A stretch of 64,000 bases of DNA from Actinocorallia herbida (GTDB lineage: Bacteria; Actinomycetota; Actinomycetes; Streptosporangiales; Streptosporangiaceae): the NCBI RefSeq assembly GCF_003751225.1, contig NZ_RJKE01000001.1, forward strand, positions 4,526,001 through 4,590,000, read 5' to 3'. The notes under the pieces were generated by a model. That model had not been told where the DNA came from and ran no database searches. It was given only the letters and a program-made list of their open reading frames with translations. Shown here piece by piece: positions 42,655-51,362 of the stretch. A program made the position numbers and the translations under genes. How positions within the stretch are numbered: position 1 is the stretch's first letter; every line of letters starts with the position of its first letter.

Positions 42655-43869
42655 TCAGGCCGAGGAGAGGGCCTCCGTCGGGGGAAGGCGGGAGGCGCGG
42701 ATGGCGGGGTAGAGACCGGCGATGGCGCCGATGCCGAGGGTCGAGGCGACCGCGGCGAGCACGGCCCAGGCGGGGACGACGCCGGGCCACCCCTGGGCCG
42801 TGGCGTATCCGAAGGTGACCACCACCCCGATCAGGACGCCGGCGACGCCTCCCAGCAGGGACAGGAGCTGGGATTCGACGAGGAACTGGACGCGGATCTG
42901 GGGCCGCGTCGCGCCCAGGGAGCGCCGCAGGCCGATCTCCGCCCGGCGTTCCAGGACGGAGATGACCATGGTGTTGGCCACGCCGACGCCGCCGACCAGC
43001 AGGGACACCGCGCCCAGCGCGAGCAGCAGCGCCCCGAGCGTCTCGTCCGCCGCCCGGCCCGCGGCCAGCGCGTCCGACGGGCGGGAGACCGTGACCGCGC
43101 TCGGCTCCTCGGGGTTCGCGGTGGCGCCGAGGACCGCCTGGACGTCGGCCACCGCCTCCTTCTCCGCCCGGGTGTAGATCGTCGTGGGGCGGCCGTCGAA
43201 GCCGAGCTGCGCGGCGGCCTCTGGCCAGCCGACCAGGGCCGCGGTGTCCAGCTCGGGGGCGAGCTCGTTGGGCGCGAGGATGCCGGCGACGGTGAACCAG
43301 CGGCCGCCGAGCCAGACCTGGACGTCGACGCCGACGGAGTGCACGCCGAGCACGGCGGCCGCCTCCGGGCCGAGGACCGTCACCGGGTATCCGGCGGACG
43401 CCTCGTCGAGCCAGCGACCGGCCACCACCTCGGCGCCGACCGTCGCCGGCAGGTCGGTGCGCGCCGCGTAGACCCCGATCCCTCCGGTGTGCTCGGCCCC
43501 GATCCTGTCGTTGCGGTAGACCTTGGCGTCCGTCTCGCCGATCGCGGAGACCGACTCCACGGGCCCGATCGCGCCGATCATCGCCACCGACTCGGCGGGC
43601 AGCCGCGCGTCGCCGCCGAACGACTGGCCGGTCTCGACGGTCAGCAGGTTGGTGCCGAGCGTCGCCAGCCGCCGGTTGAGCTCCTCCCGGCTCGACGTCG
43701 AGATGCCCACCACGCAGACCATCGCGGCGATGCCGATGGCGATGCCCAGTGCCGACAGGACGACCCGCAGCGGCCGGGACCGCAGCCCGGAGACGCCGAG
43801 CCCGAACACGTCGGCGGGGGCGAGCCGCGCCGGACGGGGCCTGGGCCGGTCGCGCACGACCGCGGTCAT
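42655..43869 (-). CDS. MacB-like ABC transporter permease
   Basis: 404 aa. An N-terminal membrane segment (VLSALGIAIGIAAMVCVVGIS) is followed by a large extracytoplasmic MacB core domain (about residues 65-270) and three C-terminal segments with VGGVGVANTMVISVLERRAEIGLRRSLGATR, the FtsX/MacB signature. In Gram-positives such mechanotransmission systems export or sense antimicrobial peptides and lipids. It is last in an operon after adaptor and ATPase genes, overlapping the ATPase stop by ATGA. Confidence 0.92.
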   Translation of the reverse strand: MTAVVRDRPRPRPARLAPADVFGLGVSGLRSRPLRVVLSALGIAIGIAAMVCVVGISTSSREELNRRLATLGTNLLTVETGQSFGGDARLPAESVAMIGAIGPVESVSAIGETDAKVYRNDRIGAEHTGGIGVYAARTDLPATVGAEVVAGRWLDEASAGYPVTVLGPEAAAVLGVHSVGVDVQVWLGGRWFTVAGILAPNELAPELDTAALVGWPEAAAQLGFDGRPTTIYTRAEKEAVADVQAVLGATANPEEPSAVTVSRPSDALAAGRAADETLGALLLALGAVSLLVGGVGVANTMVISVLERRAEIGLRRSLGATRPQIRVQFLVESQLLSLLGGVAGVLIGVVVTFGYATAQGWPGVVPAWAVLAAVASTLGIGAIAGLYPAIRASRLPPTEALSSA

Positions 43870-44555
43870 CTGACGGCCGCCGGGGTGTCCTCAGCGATCC
43901 GGCCGTCCCTCATCCGGACGGCGCGGGGCAGCGACGCGGCGATGTCGGTGTCGTGGGTGATGATGACGATGGTGGTGCCCGCGGCGTTCAGGTCGTGCAG
44001 CACGTCCATGACGATCCGGCCGGAACGCGAGTCGAGCGCGCCGGTCGGCTCGTCGGCGAGCAGCAGCGGCGGATCGCCGAGGACGGCGCGGGCGATCGCC
44101 ACCCGCTGCTTCTCCCCGCCGGACAGCTCGTGCGGCCGGTGGCCGAGCCTGCCGCCGAGCCCGACCCTGCGCAGCGCCCGTTCGGCGAGCCGCAGCCGTT
44201 CGGCGCGGGCCACGCCACGGTAGAGCAGGCCGTCGGCGACATTGTCGAGCGCCGGGATCCCGGCCGCGAGGTGGAACTGCTGGAAGACGAACCCGATCGT
44301 GCCGCCGCGCAGCGCCGACAGCTCGCGGTCGCCGAGGTCGGCCACGTCCCAGCCGTCGATCCGCACCGACCCGGACGTGGGGCGGCTCAGCGTGCCGATG
44401 ATGTTGAGCAGGGTCGACTTGCCCGAGCCCGAGGGCCCGACGACCGCGAGCAGCTCGCCTCGCGCGATCGTCAGATCGGCGTCGCGCAGCGCGAACAGGT
44501 CGCCGTACCTCTTGGAGACCCCGGCGAGCTCCACGACCGGAGGGGGGCTGATCAC
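43866..44555 (-). CDS. MacB-like ABC transporter ATPase (LolD/MacB family)
   Basis: 229 aa. Walker A GPSGSGKST, Q loop GFVFQQFHLAAG, signature LSGGEKQRVAIARAVL, Walker B LLLADEPTGALDSRSG, H loop ITHDTDIA. All features fit the MacB/LolD/FtsE group. GTG start overlapping the adaptor stop (GTGA). Works with the neighbouring permease and the membrane-fusion-like adaptor. Confidence 0.94.
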   Translation of the reverse strand: MISPPPVVELAGVSKRYGDLFALRDADLTIARGELLAVVGPSGSGKSTLLNIIGTLSRPTSGSVRIDGWDVADLGDRELSALRGGTIGFVFQQFHLAAGIPALDNVADGLLYRGVARAERLRLAERALRRVGLGGRLGHRPHELSGGEKQRVAIARAVLGDPPLLLADEPTGALDSRSGRIVMDVLHDLNAAGTTIVIITHDTDIAASLPRAVRMRDGRIAEDTPAAVR

Positions 44556-45712
44556 TTCGGCACCCCCACGGTCATGCCGGCGGCGAGACCTTCACCGCGG
44601 ATCTCGACCAGGCCGTTCGCGAACGCCCCGGTCTCGACCCACACATAGCCCGTCGTGCCGTCCTCGCCGACCGCCTCGACCGCGTAGCCGCCCTCGCGGA
44701 GCGCGACGAGCGCGGTGACCGGGACGGCCAGGACGTCCTTGTGCTCCGCGGAGGTGAACGTCACGTCGACCGGCGAGGCCTGGTATCGGCCCAGCCCCTT
44801 CTGGTCCCCGACCGCCAGCTCGACCGCGACCGTGGCGTCCTCGGCGGCGGGCGCGGCGGCGCCCGCGCCACCCGGGGCGGCCGCGGTCGCGGTGGTGCCG
44901 ACCGACGTGACGGTGGCGTCGACCCGGTCCCCGTTCGGCAGCTCGACGGTGGCCTTCGTGCCCCGGGAGACCAGATCCTCGAACCGCGGTTCGAGGTCGA
45001 CCGTGACGAGGCGGGCGGTGTCCGTCCAGCCGACCACGGGGCCGGTCGCGGCGTCGCCGACGCCGAGGTGGACCTGGGCGACGCGGACGGCGCCCGGGGC
45101 CACGACCGCGTCGCCCTTGGCGAGGACGCCGGTCTCGTCAAGGCCGAGGTCCTCCTGCCAGTGGGAGACGGCGTCGGACGTGGCGGAGGTGAACTCCGCG
45201 TCGACGGTGAACCCGGCGTAGCCGAGCGCCGCGAGATTGCGCTCCAGCATCTTCACGTCCTTGCCCTCGACGCCGGAGGAGAGCGTCCGGTAGACGGGCG
45301 TGGTCCCGAACAGGAGCGGTACCTTGCGACCGTCCACGCCGTAGACGGTCCCGCCGCGCTTCACGATGTCGCCCTCCGCGGGGATCCACGTGATCGTCCC
45401 GGTGACGCCGGCCTGGCCCGCGGCGACGGAGGCGGTGTGGACGTCCCCGTAGCCGAGCGCGCCGGAGACCGTCTCGGTCTCGGTCAGGGTGCGCTGTTCG
45501 ATCTTCGCGGTCGCGGGAGGCCCGGACGGGGCCTCCGGACCCGGGTCGGCACCCGCGTCGAAGCCGATCGCCGCCCAGGCCACCGCGCCCACCGCGACGA
45601 GGCCCCCGGCGGAGAGGACGAGGACGCGAACCCTTCGACGCGGTCGGGGGCTCGACGGCACCGTGGGTCGCTCCGTCTCCCCGGCTTTCGGGTCCTCGCT
45701 CAGGAGGGTCAT
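44552..45712 (-). CDS. MacA-like adaptor with peptidoglycan-binding domain
   Basis: 386 aa. One N-terminal membrane anchor (about residues 29-50), then a barrel-sandwich-like segment with GYGDVHTASVAAGQAGVTG. A peptidoglycan-binding-1 domain follows near residues 145-185 (VKMLERNLAALGYAG), then beta-rich adaptor domains with a Gly/Ala/Pro-rich insert. Gram-positive MacA-type adaptors of this kind span the wall side and feed substrates to MacB. The peptidoglycan-binding insert is a known actinobacterial variant. It overlaps both neighbours by four bases. Confidence 0.87.
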   Translation of the reverse strand: MTLLSEDPKAGETERPTVPSSPRPRRRVRVLVLSAGGLVAVGAVAWAAIGFDAGADPGPEAPSGPPATAKIEQRTLTETETVSGALGYGDVHTASVAAGQAGVTGTITWIPAEGDIVKRGGTVYGVDGRKVPLLFGTTPVYRTLSSGVEGKDVKMLERNLAALGYAGFTVDAEFTSATSDAVSHWQEDLGLDETGVLAKGDAVVAPGAVRVAQVHLGVGDAATGPVVGWTDTARLVTVDLEPRFEDLVSRGTKATVELPNGDRVDATVTSVGTTATAAAPGGAGAAAPAAEDATVAVELAVGDQKGLGRYQASPVDVTFTSAEHKDVLAVPVTALVALREGGYAVEAVGEDGTTGYVWVETGAFANGLVEIRGEGLAAGMTVGVPK

Positions 45713-46239
45713 CCGAGGCCTCCGAGGTCGGCGAAGGGGTGCTCCTTCAGGCAGGCGAGGGCGTCGTCCCTGAGCCCCTCGTCGGTTCCGCCGCCGGCGA
45801 GCTCGGTGAAATCGAAGCCGTCGGGGCCCGGGTCGGGGAAGTCATGCCCCGCGTCCCGCATGCACTGGGCGAAATCCACCATCTTCGCCTTGGTCTCGGC
45901 GTCCGGGTTCTGAAGGGCGGCCAGCGCCTCGTTCTGCTGCGGCATCAGGTCGCGGCACGCCTCCAGCGCCTTCCCCGCCTTCGCCTCGTCCACGCCGCCG
46001 AGTGAGTCTCGGTCGAGCCGCCCGGTCTTCGGGTCGGGGTCGTCGATCTGGATCCCGTTGTCCCGCAGGCACTGGGTGAACGCCCTCGCCTGGTCCGCGT
46101 CGCCCGGCGCGGCGGAGGCCGTCGCTCCCGAGGGCCCGTCCGTGGACAGGGTCGCGACCTTCGAGCCTCCGTCACCGCCGCCGCAGCCCGTCAGCAGGCC
46201 GAGCGCCAGCACGCACACCGCGGTCATCGTTCTTCGCAC
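45709..46239 (-). CDS. Lipoprotein with two CxRxxG repeats, accessory to the efflux operon
   Basis: 176 aa. Signal peptide with lipobox LLTGC near residue 19. The mature part contains two internal repeats of similar design: FTQCLRDNGIQIDDPDP and FAQCMRDAGHDFPDPGP. Similar lipoproteins precede MacAB-like operons in actinomycetes; their role is unknown, perhaps cargo or metal sensing. GTG start 46239 with AAGGGA six bases upstream. That ribosome site lies in the 3' arm of a hairpin (46242-46267), so translation may be controlled. Confidence 0.8.
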   Translation of the reverse strand: MRRTMTAVCVLALGLLTGCGGGDGGSKVATLSTDGPSGATASAAPGDADQARAFTQCLRDNGIQIDDPDPKTGRLDRDSLGGVDEAKAGKALEACRDLMPQQNEALAALQNPDAETKAKMVDFAQCMRDAGHDFPDPGPDGFDFTELAGGGTDEGLRDDALACLKEHPFADLGGLG

Positions 46240-46241
46240 AG

Positions 46242-46267
46242 GGATTCCCTTCGTCGAAGGGGAATCC
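46242..46267 (-). promoter_or_regulatory. Leader hairpin covering the lipoprotein ribosome-binding site
   Basis: On the minus strand, arms of about 10-11 bases with one bulged C and a small loop (centred near 46254) fold the AAGGGA ribosome site of the lipoprotein gene into a stem. It lies between the histidine kinase stop (46303) and GTG 46239. It may also be a response-regulator operator or a weak terminator. Confidence 0.5.
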
Positions 46268-46302
46268 TGGTGAAGGAGGTTCAGCGGACCGTCAGACGAA
46301 GG

Positions 46303-47742
46303 TCAGAGCCCGCTGGGAATCGGCAGCAGCAGCCGGAAGGTGGCGCCGCCGCCCGGCGTCTCCCCGAGCTCAAGCCGCCCCTCGTGCGCCTGTGTGAGGA
46401 CCGACGCGATCGCCAGCCCCAGCCCCGTCCCGCCGTCGGCCGATCGCGCCCGGTCCGCCCGGTAGAACCGCTCGAAGATGTGCGGCGCGTCGGCCGGCGC
46501 GACCCCCGGCCCGGTGTCGGCCACCTCGACGACCGCCCGGCCCGGCCGCGCCGACCCCACCCGGACGGTGACCGAGGCGTCCTCGGGCGTGTGCCGCACC
46601 GCGTTGTCGAGGAGGTTCCCGACGATCTGCCGGAGCCGCAGCTCGTCCCCCCGGACAAGGACGGGTTCGAAATACGCGCGGTCCTGGTCGAGTCCGGCGA
46701 GCCGTACCTTCCGGGACGGATGCCGCATATGCACATCACGGACGAGCTCCGCGGCCAGCGCGAGCAGGTCGACCGGTGCCAGTTCGAGCCTGCGCCGCTC
46801 GTCCATCCTGGCCAGGAGCAGCAGATCGTCCACCAGGACGCCCATCCGGGCGGCCTCCGCCTCCACCTTCGCCAGCGCCGCGTCCGCAGATCCGCCCCAC
46901 CGGGCGAGTTCGGCGAAGCCCCGGATGGACGTCAGGGGCGTGCGCAGCTCGTGCGAGGCGTCCGCGAGGAACCGGCGCATCGACTCCTCGGACGCCTTGC
47001 GCGCGCCGATCTCGCTCTCGACCCGGTCGAGCATCGTGTTGATCGCGCGGCCGAGCCGGCCCGGCTCACTGTGCGGATCGGCGTCGGCGACCCGGCGCGC
47101 GTAGTCGCCCGCGGCGATCTGCGCCGCGACGGCCTCCATCCGGGACAGCGGCCGCAGCCCCACCCCGACGACCAGCCGGGCGACCAGGCCCAGCGCGCCG
47201 AGCACCCCGACCATGACCACGAGATTGATCAGCAGCATCCGCTGGAACGTGGTGTCGGCCTCCGCCAGCGACGACGCGCCGAGCGCCAGGAAACCGCCGG
47301 GCAGCGTCATCACCTCGACCCGCCAGGATCCGCCCGAGGTGCCCGAGACGGTGAACGGACCGTCTCCCGCTCGTCCTGCCAGCGCGGTCCGCCCCGGAAG
47401 GTCGGGCCCGGCCTCGGCGTCGTCCGGCGGGAGGATCCTCCTGGCTCCTTCCTCGGCCAGGAAGTAGAGCTGGAACTCCTGCGGATCGAGGGCGCCTGCG
47501 CTGAGCCGGACGGGCGCGAGCTCCACCAGGATCTCGCGCAACCGCTCGATCTGCTGCGGCGTGACGCTGGTGACGCTCGACGTCATCGTGCCGAGCCGCT
47601 CGTCGACCTGGGCGATGAGATGGGAGCGCAGCAGGAACAGCCCGGCCCCGTTGGCCGCGAGCAGCCCGCACGCGGTCAGGACGGCGGCCGTCAGCGCGAG
47701 CCGGGAGCGCAGCGACCAGCGGCCGGGACCCCGCGGCCTCAT
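46303..47742 (-). CDS. Sensor histidine kinase
   Basis: 479 aa. TM1 at residues about 15-38, an extracytoplasmic sensor of about 125 residues, TM2 near 170-195, HAMP (LRPLSRMEAVAAQIAAGDYA), HisKA with H264 in ADASHELRTPL, and HATPase_c (NLLDNAVRH, VADTGPGV, GTGLGLAI). ATG 47742 overlaps the response regulator stop by four bases. It probably senses an envelope-active compound and controls the MacAB-like operon directly downstream. Confidence 0.93.
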   Translation of the reverse strand: MRPRGPGRWSLRSRLALTAAVLTACGLLAANGAGLFLLRSHLIAQVDERLGTMTSSVTSVTPQQIERLREILVELAPVRLSAGALDPQEFQLYFLAEEGARRILPPDDAEAGPDLPGRTALAGRAGDGPFTVSGTSGGSWRVEVMTLPGGFLALGASSLAEADTTFQRMLLINLVVMVGVLGALGLVARLVVGVGLRPLSRMEAVAAQIAAGDYARRVADADPHSEPGRLGRAINTMLDRVESEIGARKASEESMRRFLADASHELRTPLTSIRGFAELARWGGSADAALAKVEAEAARMGVLVDDLLLLARMDERRRLELAPVDLLALAAELVRDVHMRHPSRKVRLAGLDQDRAYFEPVLVRGDELRLRQIVGNLLDNAVRHTPEDASVTVRVGSARPGRAVVEVADTGPGVAPADAPHIFERFYRADRARSADGGTGLGLAIASVLTQAHEGRLELGETPGGGATFRLLLPIPSGL

Positions 47743-48428
47743 CGCGCCTCCCTGAGGCGGTAGCCCACGCCGCGCACCGTGTGGATCAGCGGCGGGCCGG
47801 TGAGGTCGATCTTCTTGCGCAGGTAGTAGACGTAGGTCTCGACGATCCGGCTGTCCCCGGAGAAGTCGTACTTCCAGACCCGGTCGAGGATCTGCCCCTT
47901 GCTGACCACCCGTCCGGCGTTCTCCATCAGGTACCGCAGCAGTTTGAACTCGGTCGGCGACAGCTCGATCGGACGGTCGCCGCGCCATGCCTCGTGCGAG
48001 TCCTCATCGAGGACGAGGTCGCCGCACCGCAGCCGCTCCCCGGCCACGCCGCCGCCGGAGACCCGCCTGAGGACCGCCTTGATCCGCAGCACGAGTTCTT
48101 CCAGGGAGAACGGCTTGGTGACGTAGTCGTCCCCGCCGGCGGTCAGCCCGGTGATGCGGTCCTCGACCGCGTCCCGGGCGGTGAGGAAGACGATCGGCAC
48201 GTCCCGGCCCGACCCCCGCAGCCTCCGCGCGGTCTCGAACCCGTCGAGGTCCGGCAGCATGACGTCGAGGACCACCAGCGCCGGGGCCGTCCTCGCCGCG
48301 ACGTCGACGGCCTCGCGCCCCGATCCGGCCGCCGACACCTCGAATCCGACCAGCCGGAGCGTCTGCACCAGCAGCTCCCTGATGCTCGGCTCGTCGTCCA
48401 CCACGAGAATCCGCGTCGTCTCACTCAC
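47739..48428 (-). CDS. OmpR/PhoB family response regulator
   Basis: 229 aa, GTG start. The receiver domain has the acidic pair VDDE (residues about 10-13), phospho-acceptor D55 in LDVMLPD, and Lys in VTKPF. The C-terminal winged helix (LSPTEFKLLRYLMEN, then VETYVYYLRKKI) binds direct repeats. Partner of the following kinase. The likely targets are the lipoprotein/MacAB-like genes transcribed in the same direction. Confidence 0.95.
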   Translation of the reverse strand: MSETTRILVVDDEPSIRELLVQTLRLVGFEVSAAGSGREAVDVAARTAPALVVLDVMLPDLDGFETARRLRGSGRDVPIVFLTARDAVEDRITGLTAGGDDYVTKPFSLEELVLRIKAVLRRVSGGGVAGERLRCGDLVLDEDSHEAWRGDRPIELSPTEFKLLRYLMENAGRVVSKGQILDRVWKYDFSGDSRIVETYVYYLRKKIDLTGPPLIHTVRGVGYRLREAR

Positions 48429-48493
48429 GCCCCAAGGAATACCTGAGAAACCTCAGAATCCGATGGGAGCCGCCGTGGGCCTCACCTGACGCC

Positions 48494-48877
48494 TCACCGG
48501 CGGGCGAGCAGCCACCGCCAGCGCGACAGCTCGGCGCACAGCGCCGCGACCGCGAGCACCGCCACCCCCGCCGCCACCCAGCCGGGCCAGACCACCCAGG
48601 ACGAGACCACCGCGGCGACCAGCTGGAGCAGCACCAGCAGAACGGTCACCCACCCGGGCACCGCGACGATCACCTGCGTCTTGTCCCCCGGCGTCGCGAA
48701 GACCGTCGGCAGCCCGATCAACACCACCACCGACACCACCGCCGCCCACCACGAGTGGCCGGCCAGCGCCCAAGGCGTGCCGACCCAAGCGACGAGTTCC
48801 GTGCCGAAGCGCAACCCGGACGCCACCCGATCATCGGGCCGCCCACCCTCGCCACCCGGCCTGTTCCCCTCGATCAT
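48494..48877 (-). CDS. YrdB-like (DUF2568) small membrane protein
   Basis: About 127 aa from the ATG at 48877. Four membrane segments: GTELVAWVGTPWAL, WWAAVVSVVVLIGLPTVFATPGDK, VTVLLVLLQLVAAVVSSWVVW, AAGVAVLAVAAL. The PTVFATPGDK loop is characteristic of the family, whose function is unknown. The start is uncertain: ATG 48889 is also possible and neither has a good ribosome site. Confidence 0.7.
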   Translation of the reverse strand: MIEGNRPGGEGGRPDDRVASGLRFGTELVAWVGTPWALAGHSWWAAVVSVVVLIGLPTVFATPGDKTQVIVAVPGWVTVLLVLLQLVAAVVSSWVVWPGWVAAGVAVLAVAALCAELSRWRWLLARR

Positions 48878-49033
48878 GCCCGGGACCATCCCACACCCCC
48901 CACCCGAAGACCAACAGCCGACATATCCGGACACAGTGCACGCTCCACGCCGATGACCGCGACGAGGCCCTGCGCCACGACCCGGCCGACCGGCTCACCA
49001 CATGCGCGGCCACGTCATAGGTCGTCGATGCGC

Positions 49034-49555
49034 TCAGTCCAGTCGGGGTGGCCGTGATCGCATCTGCAGTTCCGCGTAAACGGTCTCCGGAGGCAGAGCG
49101 GCCGTCCGTGCCGCGAGATCTTCGAAGTACATCCAGAACTGCGGTACGTGCTCACGCCGCTCCGTATAGACGAAGGGAGCCAAAGAATCCCATAGGCGCA
49201 CAATGTTCATGCCGTAAGAGCCGATCACCAAACTCTGGTCGATCACCCCGTGCGCCACCAGCTTTCCCAGGTCGTCATAGAACAACCCGATGATGTTCAC
49301 GTGGGTGCGCGCCTCTTCAGGCAGGCCGCGCCAGCCGGTTTCGGCGTGGTGTTCGTGCGCCAGCGTGGTCAGCACATATTCCTGCGCCTCGAACCACGCG
49401 GTACTGCGTGAGTAGTCAAAGGTCTCCAGCACCACGGGCAGATGCAGCCCTCCACTGGCCACCCGGATCTGCCGGAGACCCAGGCGGATCGAGATGACGA
49501 GCGCCGTCAGGGAGATCGACAGCGCGGCGAGATTCAGTACAACGGTCGAGTCCAC
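49034..49555 (-). CDS. Membrane-anchored hypothetical protein, DUF4760-like
   Basis: 173 aa. One N-terminal membrane helix (LNLAALSISLTALVISIRLGL) followed by a helical cytoplasmic domain with FDYSRSTAWFEAQEYVL and GLFYDDLGKLVAHGVID, the pattern of DUF4760-type proteins. Base composition is visibly less GC-rich than the neighbours and rare third-position A/T codons are frequent, so recent acquisition is possible. Function unknown; similar proteins occur as orphan genes in variable regions. Confidence 0.7.
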   Translation of the reverse strand: MDSTVVLNLAALSISLTALVISIRLGLRQIRVASGGLHLPVVLETFDYSRSTAWFEAQEYVLTTLAHEHHAETGWRGLPEEARTHVNIIGLFYDDLGKLVAHGVIDQSLVIGSYGMNIVRLWDSLAPFVYTERREHVPQFWMYFEDLAARTAALPPETVYAELQMRSRPPRLD

Positions 49556-49852
49556 GAACCCAAACTACGGACGGATTCCGCACCTCTGCCGCGACTTTGA
49601 CGATCTGCCCATAGTCGGCCCCGTTACTGGAGCGCTCTGATGTACAGCATCGGAAGGACGTCTTGCTGGGGTGTCGGGGTCGGCATTGGGCAGGTGGGCT
49701 CTGTGTTCGACGAAGCCGCAGAGGTACGGACCGGCTCCAGGCTGCGGAAACACCGTAGGCGGTGTCGGTGCCGAGCTCACCCGTTCGTGCCGGAAGGCTC
49801 GGTCGGGACCAAAGGCTCTACTCGGGGGCGGGTTGATCAGTACGGTCCTTCT
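49556..49852. other. Gap of about 300 bp with lower GC
   Basis: This stretch separates two hypotheticals. A plus-strand frame stays open from 49640, but its first 70 codons (rich in Arg, Cys and Gly) do not look like protein. It ends with TACGGT at 49841-49846, a -10-like box six bases before the next start. Nothing else recognised. Confidence 0.4.
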
Positions 49853-50266
49853 ATGGGCATGGACGGCGCGGTCGAAGGCGTCATCGATGAGGCGTTGCGG
49901 GATCTGGCGGCGGGGCACTGGCGTATGTCCAGGACCGAGCGGGCTCGTGCGGAGGAGCTCCGGGTGACGCTCGGGTCGTTCGGTCGGCCGTCGGCCGAGG
50001 TGGCGGGGGTGCGGGAGCGGTTGGAGGATCTGCGGGAGGGGCTGGCCGCCGCCGCGATCTGCGTCGCCTCGTGCCATGGGCCCCTCGCCTGGTGTCTCAG
50101 CCAGGTCATCCTGGCGCTCAACCCCATCCTGTCGTGGCGGTCCCTGCCCGAAGTGGCCGGCCACGACTACGGCACCGTCATCCCGACGCCCGACCAGCTC
50201 ACCGACGCCGAACAAGCCATGGCCCGCCTCCACCACTTCCTCACCGACTCCGCCCACTGGCGCTGA
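49853..50266 (+). CDS. Hypothetical protein, probably leaderless transcript
   Basis: 137 aa from ATG 49853; not recognised. N-terminal two thirds are helical (DGAVEGVIDEALRDLAAG, then VRERLEDLREGLAAAAICVA), and the C-terminal part ends TPDQLTDAEQAMARLHHFL. No membrane segment or signal. There is no ribosome site, but TACGGT lies six bases upstream, the layout of leaderless genes common in actinobacteria. A longer frame starting at 49640 is rejected because its extra part lacks coding character. Confidence 0.55.
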   Translation: MGMDGAVEGVIDEALRDLAAGHWRMSRTERARAEELRVTLGSFGRPSAEVAGVRERLEDLREGLAAAAICVASCHGPLAWCLSQVILALNPILSWRSLPEVAGHDYGTVIPTPDQLTDAEQAMARLHHFLTDSAHWR

Positions 50267-50294
50267 GACCGGCGGCCTCAGCGGGCGGGTCAGG

Positions 50295-51326
50295 TCAGGT
50301 CAGGTAGGTGGTGAGCAGGCGGTGGAGGTTGCCGCCGAGGATCTTGTGGATGTCGGGCTCGGGCAGCTTGCGGGCGAGGAGTTCGGCGGTGAGCAGGGGC
50401 AGGCCCGAGGGTCCGGCGAGGCCGGGGAGGGTGGCCATGACGTCGAAGTCGACGGTGGCCGCGGGATCCTCGCAGCAGGGCGGGGTGAGGTCGGTGAAGA
50501 CCTCGTGGACGAAGTCGGGGCCGAGGCCGACGTGGTCGACGCCCGCCACCGATGCGACGTGCTCGATGTGGTCGGCCAGCCGGGCGACGGTGTAGTCGGC
50601 CGGATCGGCGGCGAGGAAGCCCGGCAGGAAGTTCACGCAGACCACGCCGCCGGTGGCCGCGACGCCCCGGATCTGGTCATCGGTCAGATTGCGGTGGTGG
50701 TCGCGCAACGCGCGGGCGCTGGAGTGGGTGGCGAGCACCGGCCTGGACGCGAGCTCCAGGACGTGCGCCACCCCGCTCGCACCCAGGTGGGAGATGTCCA
50801 GCAGAACGCCGAGCCGCTCCATCTCGGCCACCGCCGCGACGCCCGCGGCGGTCAGCCGGCTCGCGGTCGCGTCCTCGCCGCTGCCGTCGGCGAGCGGGGT
50901 GCGTCCCCAGTGCGCCAGCGAGGCGATCCGGACGCCGAGCCGGTGCAGGGTCGGCAGGAGTTCGACGTTCGCGTCGAGCCCCGGCATGCTCTCCAGCGCC
51001 AGGACCAGCGCGATCTTCCCCTCGGTCAGCGCCGCGTCGATCTGCGGCCCGTCGAGGCAGAGCCGGACATCCTCGGCGTTCCCCTCGGCGATCACGTGCG
51101 CGCACTCGATCATCCGGAGCGTCTCGCGCAGCGCCCCCTCGGGCCTGAACCCGTCGTCGATGAACACCGGCAGCACCTGCAGGTCGACTCCGCCCGCGCG
51201 GAGCTGCGGCAGCCACCGCTCCCGGAAGAACGACGCCCACCGTGCGGGCGGACGGGCCACTACCGCCATCAGCAGGTCGTTGTGCGCGTCGGCCACGACC
51301 GCGTTCGCATGCAACTCAGCAGGCAT
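50295..51326 (-). CDS. Membrane dipeptidase (peptidase M19, renal-dipeptidase family)
   Basis: 343 aa. TIM-barrel metallopeptidase that hydrolyses dipeptides, including D-amino acid or beta-lactam-like bonds. Seen: zinc ligands in DAHND (near residue 15), Glu bridge in ALESMPGL, His in DISHLG and THSSARAL, and GLGPDFVH with the catalytic-pocket Asp. No signal peptide. Start ATG 51326 is preferred over GTG 51335: no ribosome site is present, but TACAGT lies seven bases before the ATG. Three TCAGG units are tandem around the stop codon. Confidence 0.88.
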   Translation of the reverse strand: MPAELHANAVVADAHNDLLMAVVARPPARWASFFRERWLPQLRAGGVDLQVLPVFIDDGFRPEGALRETLRMIECAHVIAEGNAEDVRLCLDGPQIDAALTEGKIALVLALESMPGLDANVELLPTLHRLGVRIASLAHWGRTPLADGSGEDATASRLTAAGVAAVAEMERLGVLLDISHLGASGVAHVLELASRPVLATHSSARALRDHHRNLTDDQIRGVAATGGVVCVNFLPGFLAADPADYTVARLADHIEHVASVAGVDHVGLGPDFVHEVFTDLTPPCCEDPAATVDFDVMATLPGLAGPSGLPLLTAELLARKLPEPDIHKILGGNLHRLLTTYLT

Positions 51327-51362
51327 GACCGGCACTGTAACCCGTCGGCGACGGAGGCTTCG

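Noticed and set aside
42242-42712. Overlapping open frames in the 42.2-42.7 kb gap.
   Set aside because: All have random-looking Pro/Arg/Ala content and no ribosome site or homology I can recognise.
49640-49852. N-terminal extension of the hypothetical protein at 49853.
   Set aside because: The extra 71 codons are rich in Arg/Cys/Gly with poor third-position bias and no ribosome site. A -10-like box right before 49853 supports the later start.
50281-50303. Three tandem TCAGG units near the dipeptidase stop considered as a repeat element.
   Set aside because: Too short and overlaps coding sequence; no further copies noticed nearby.
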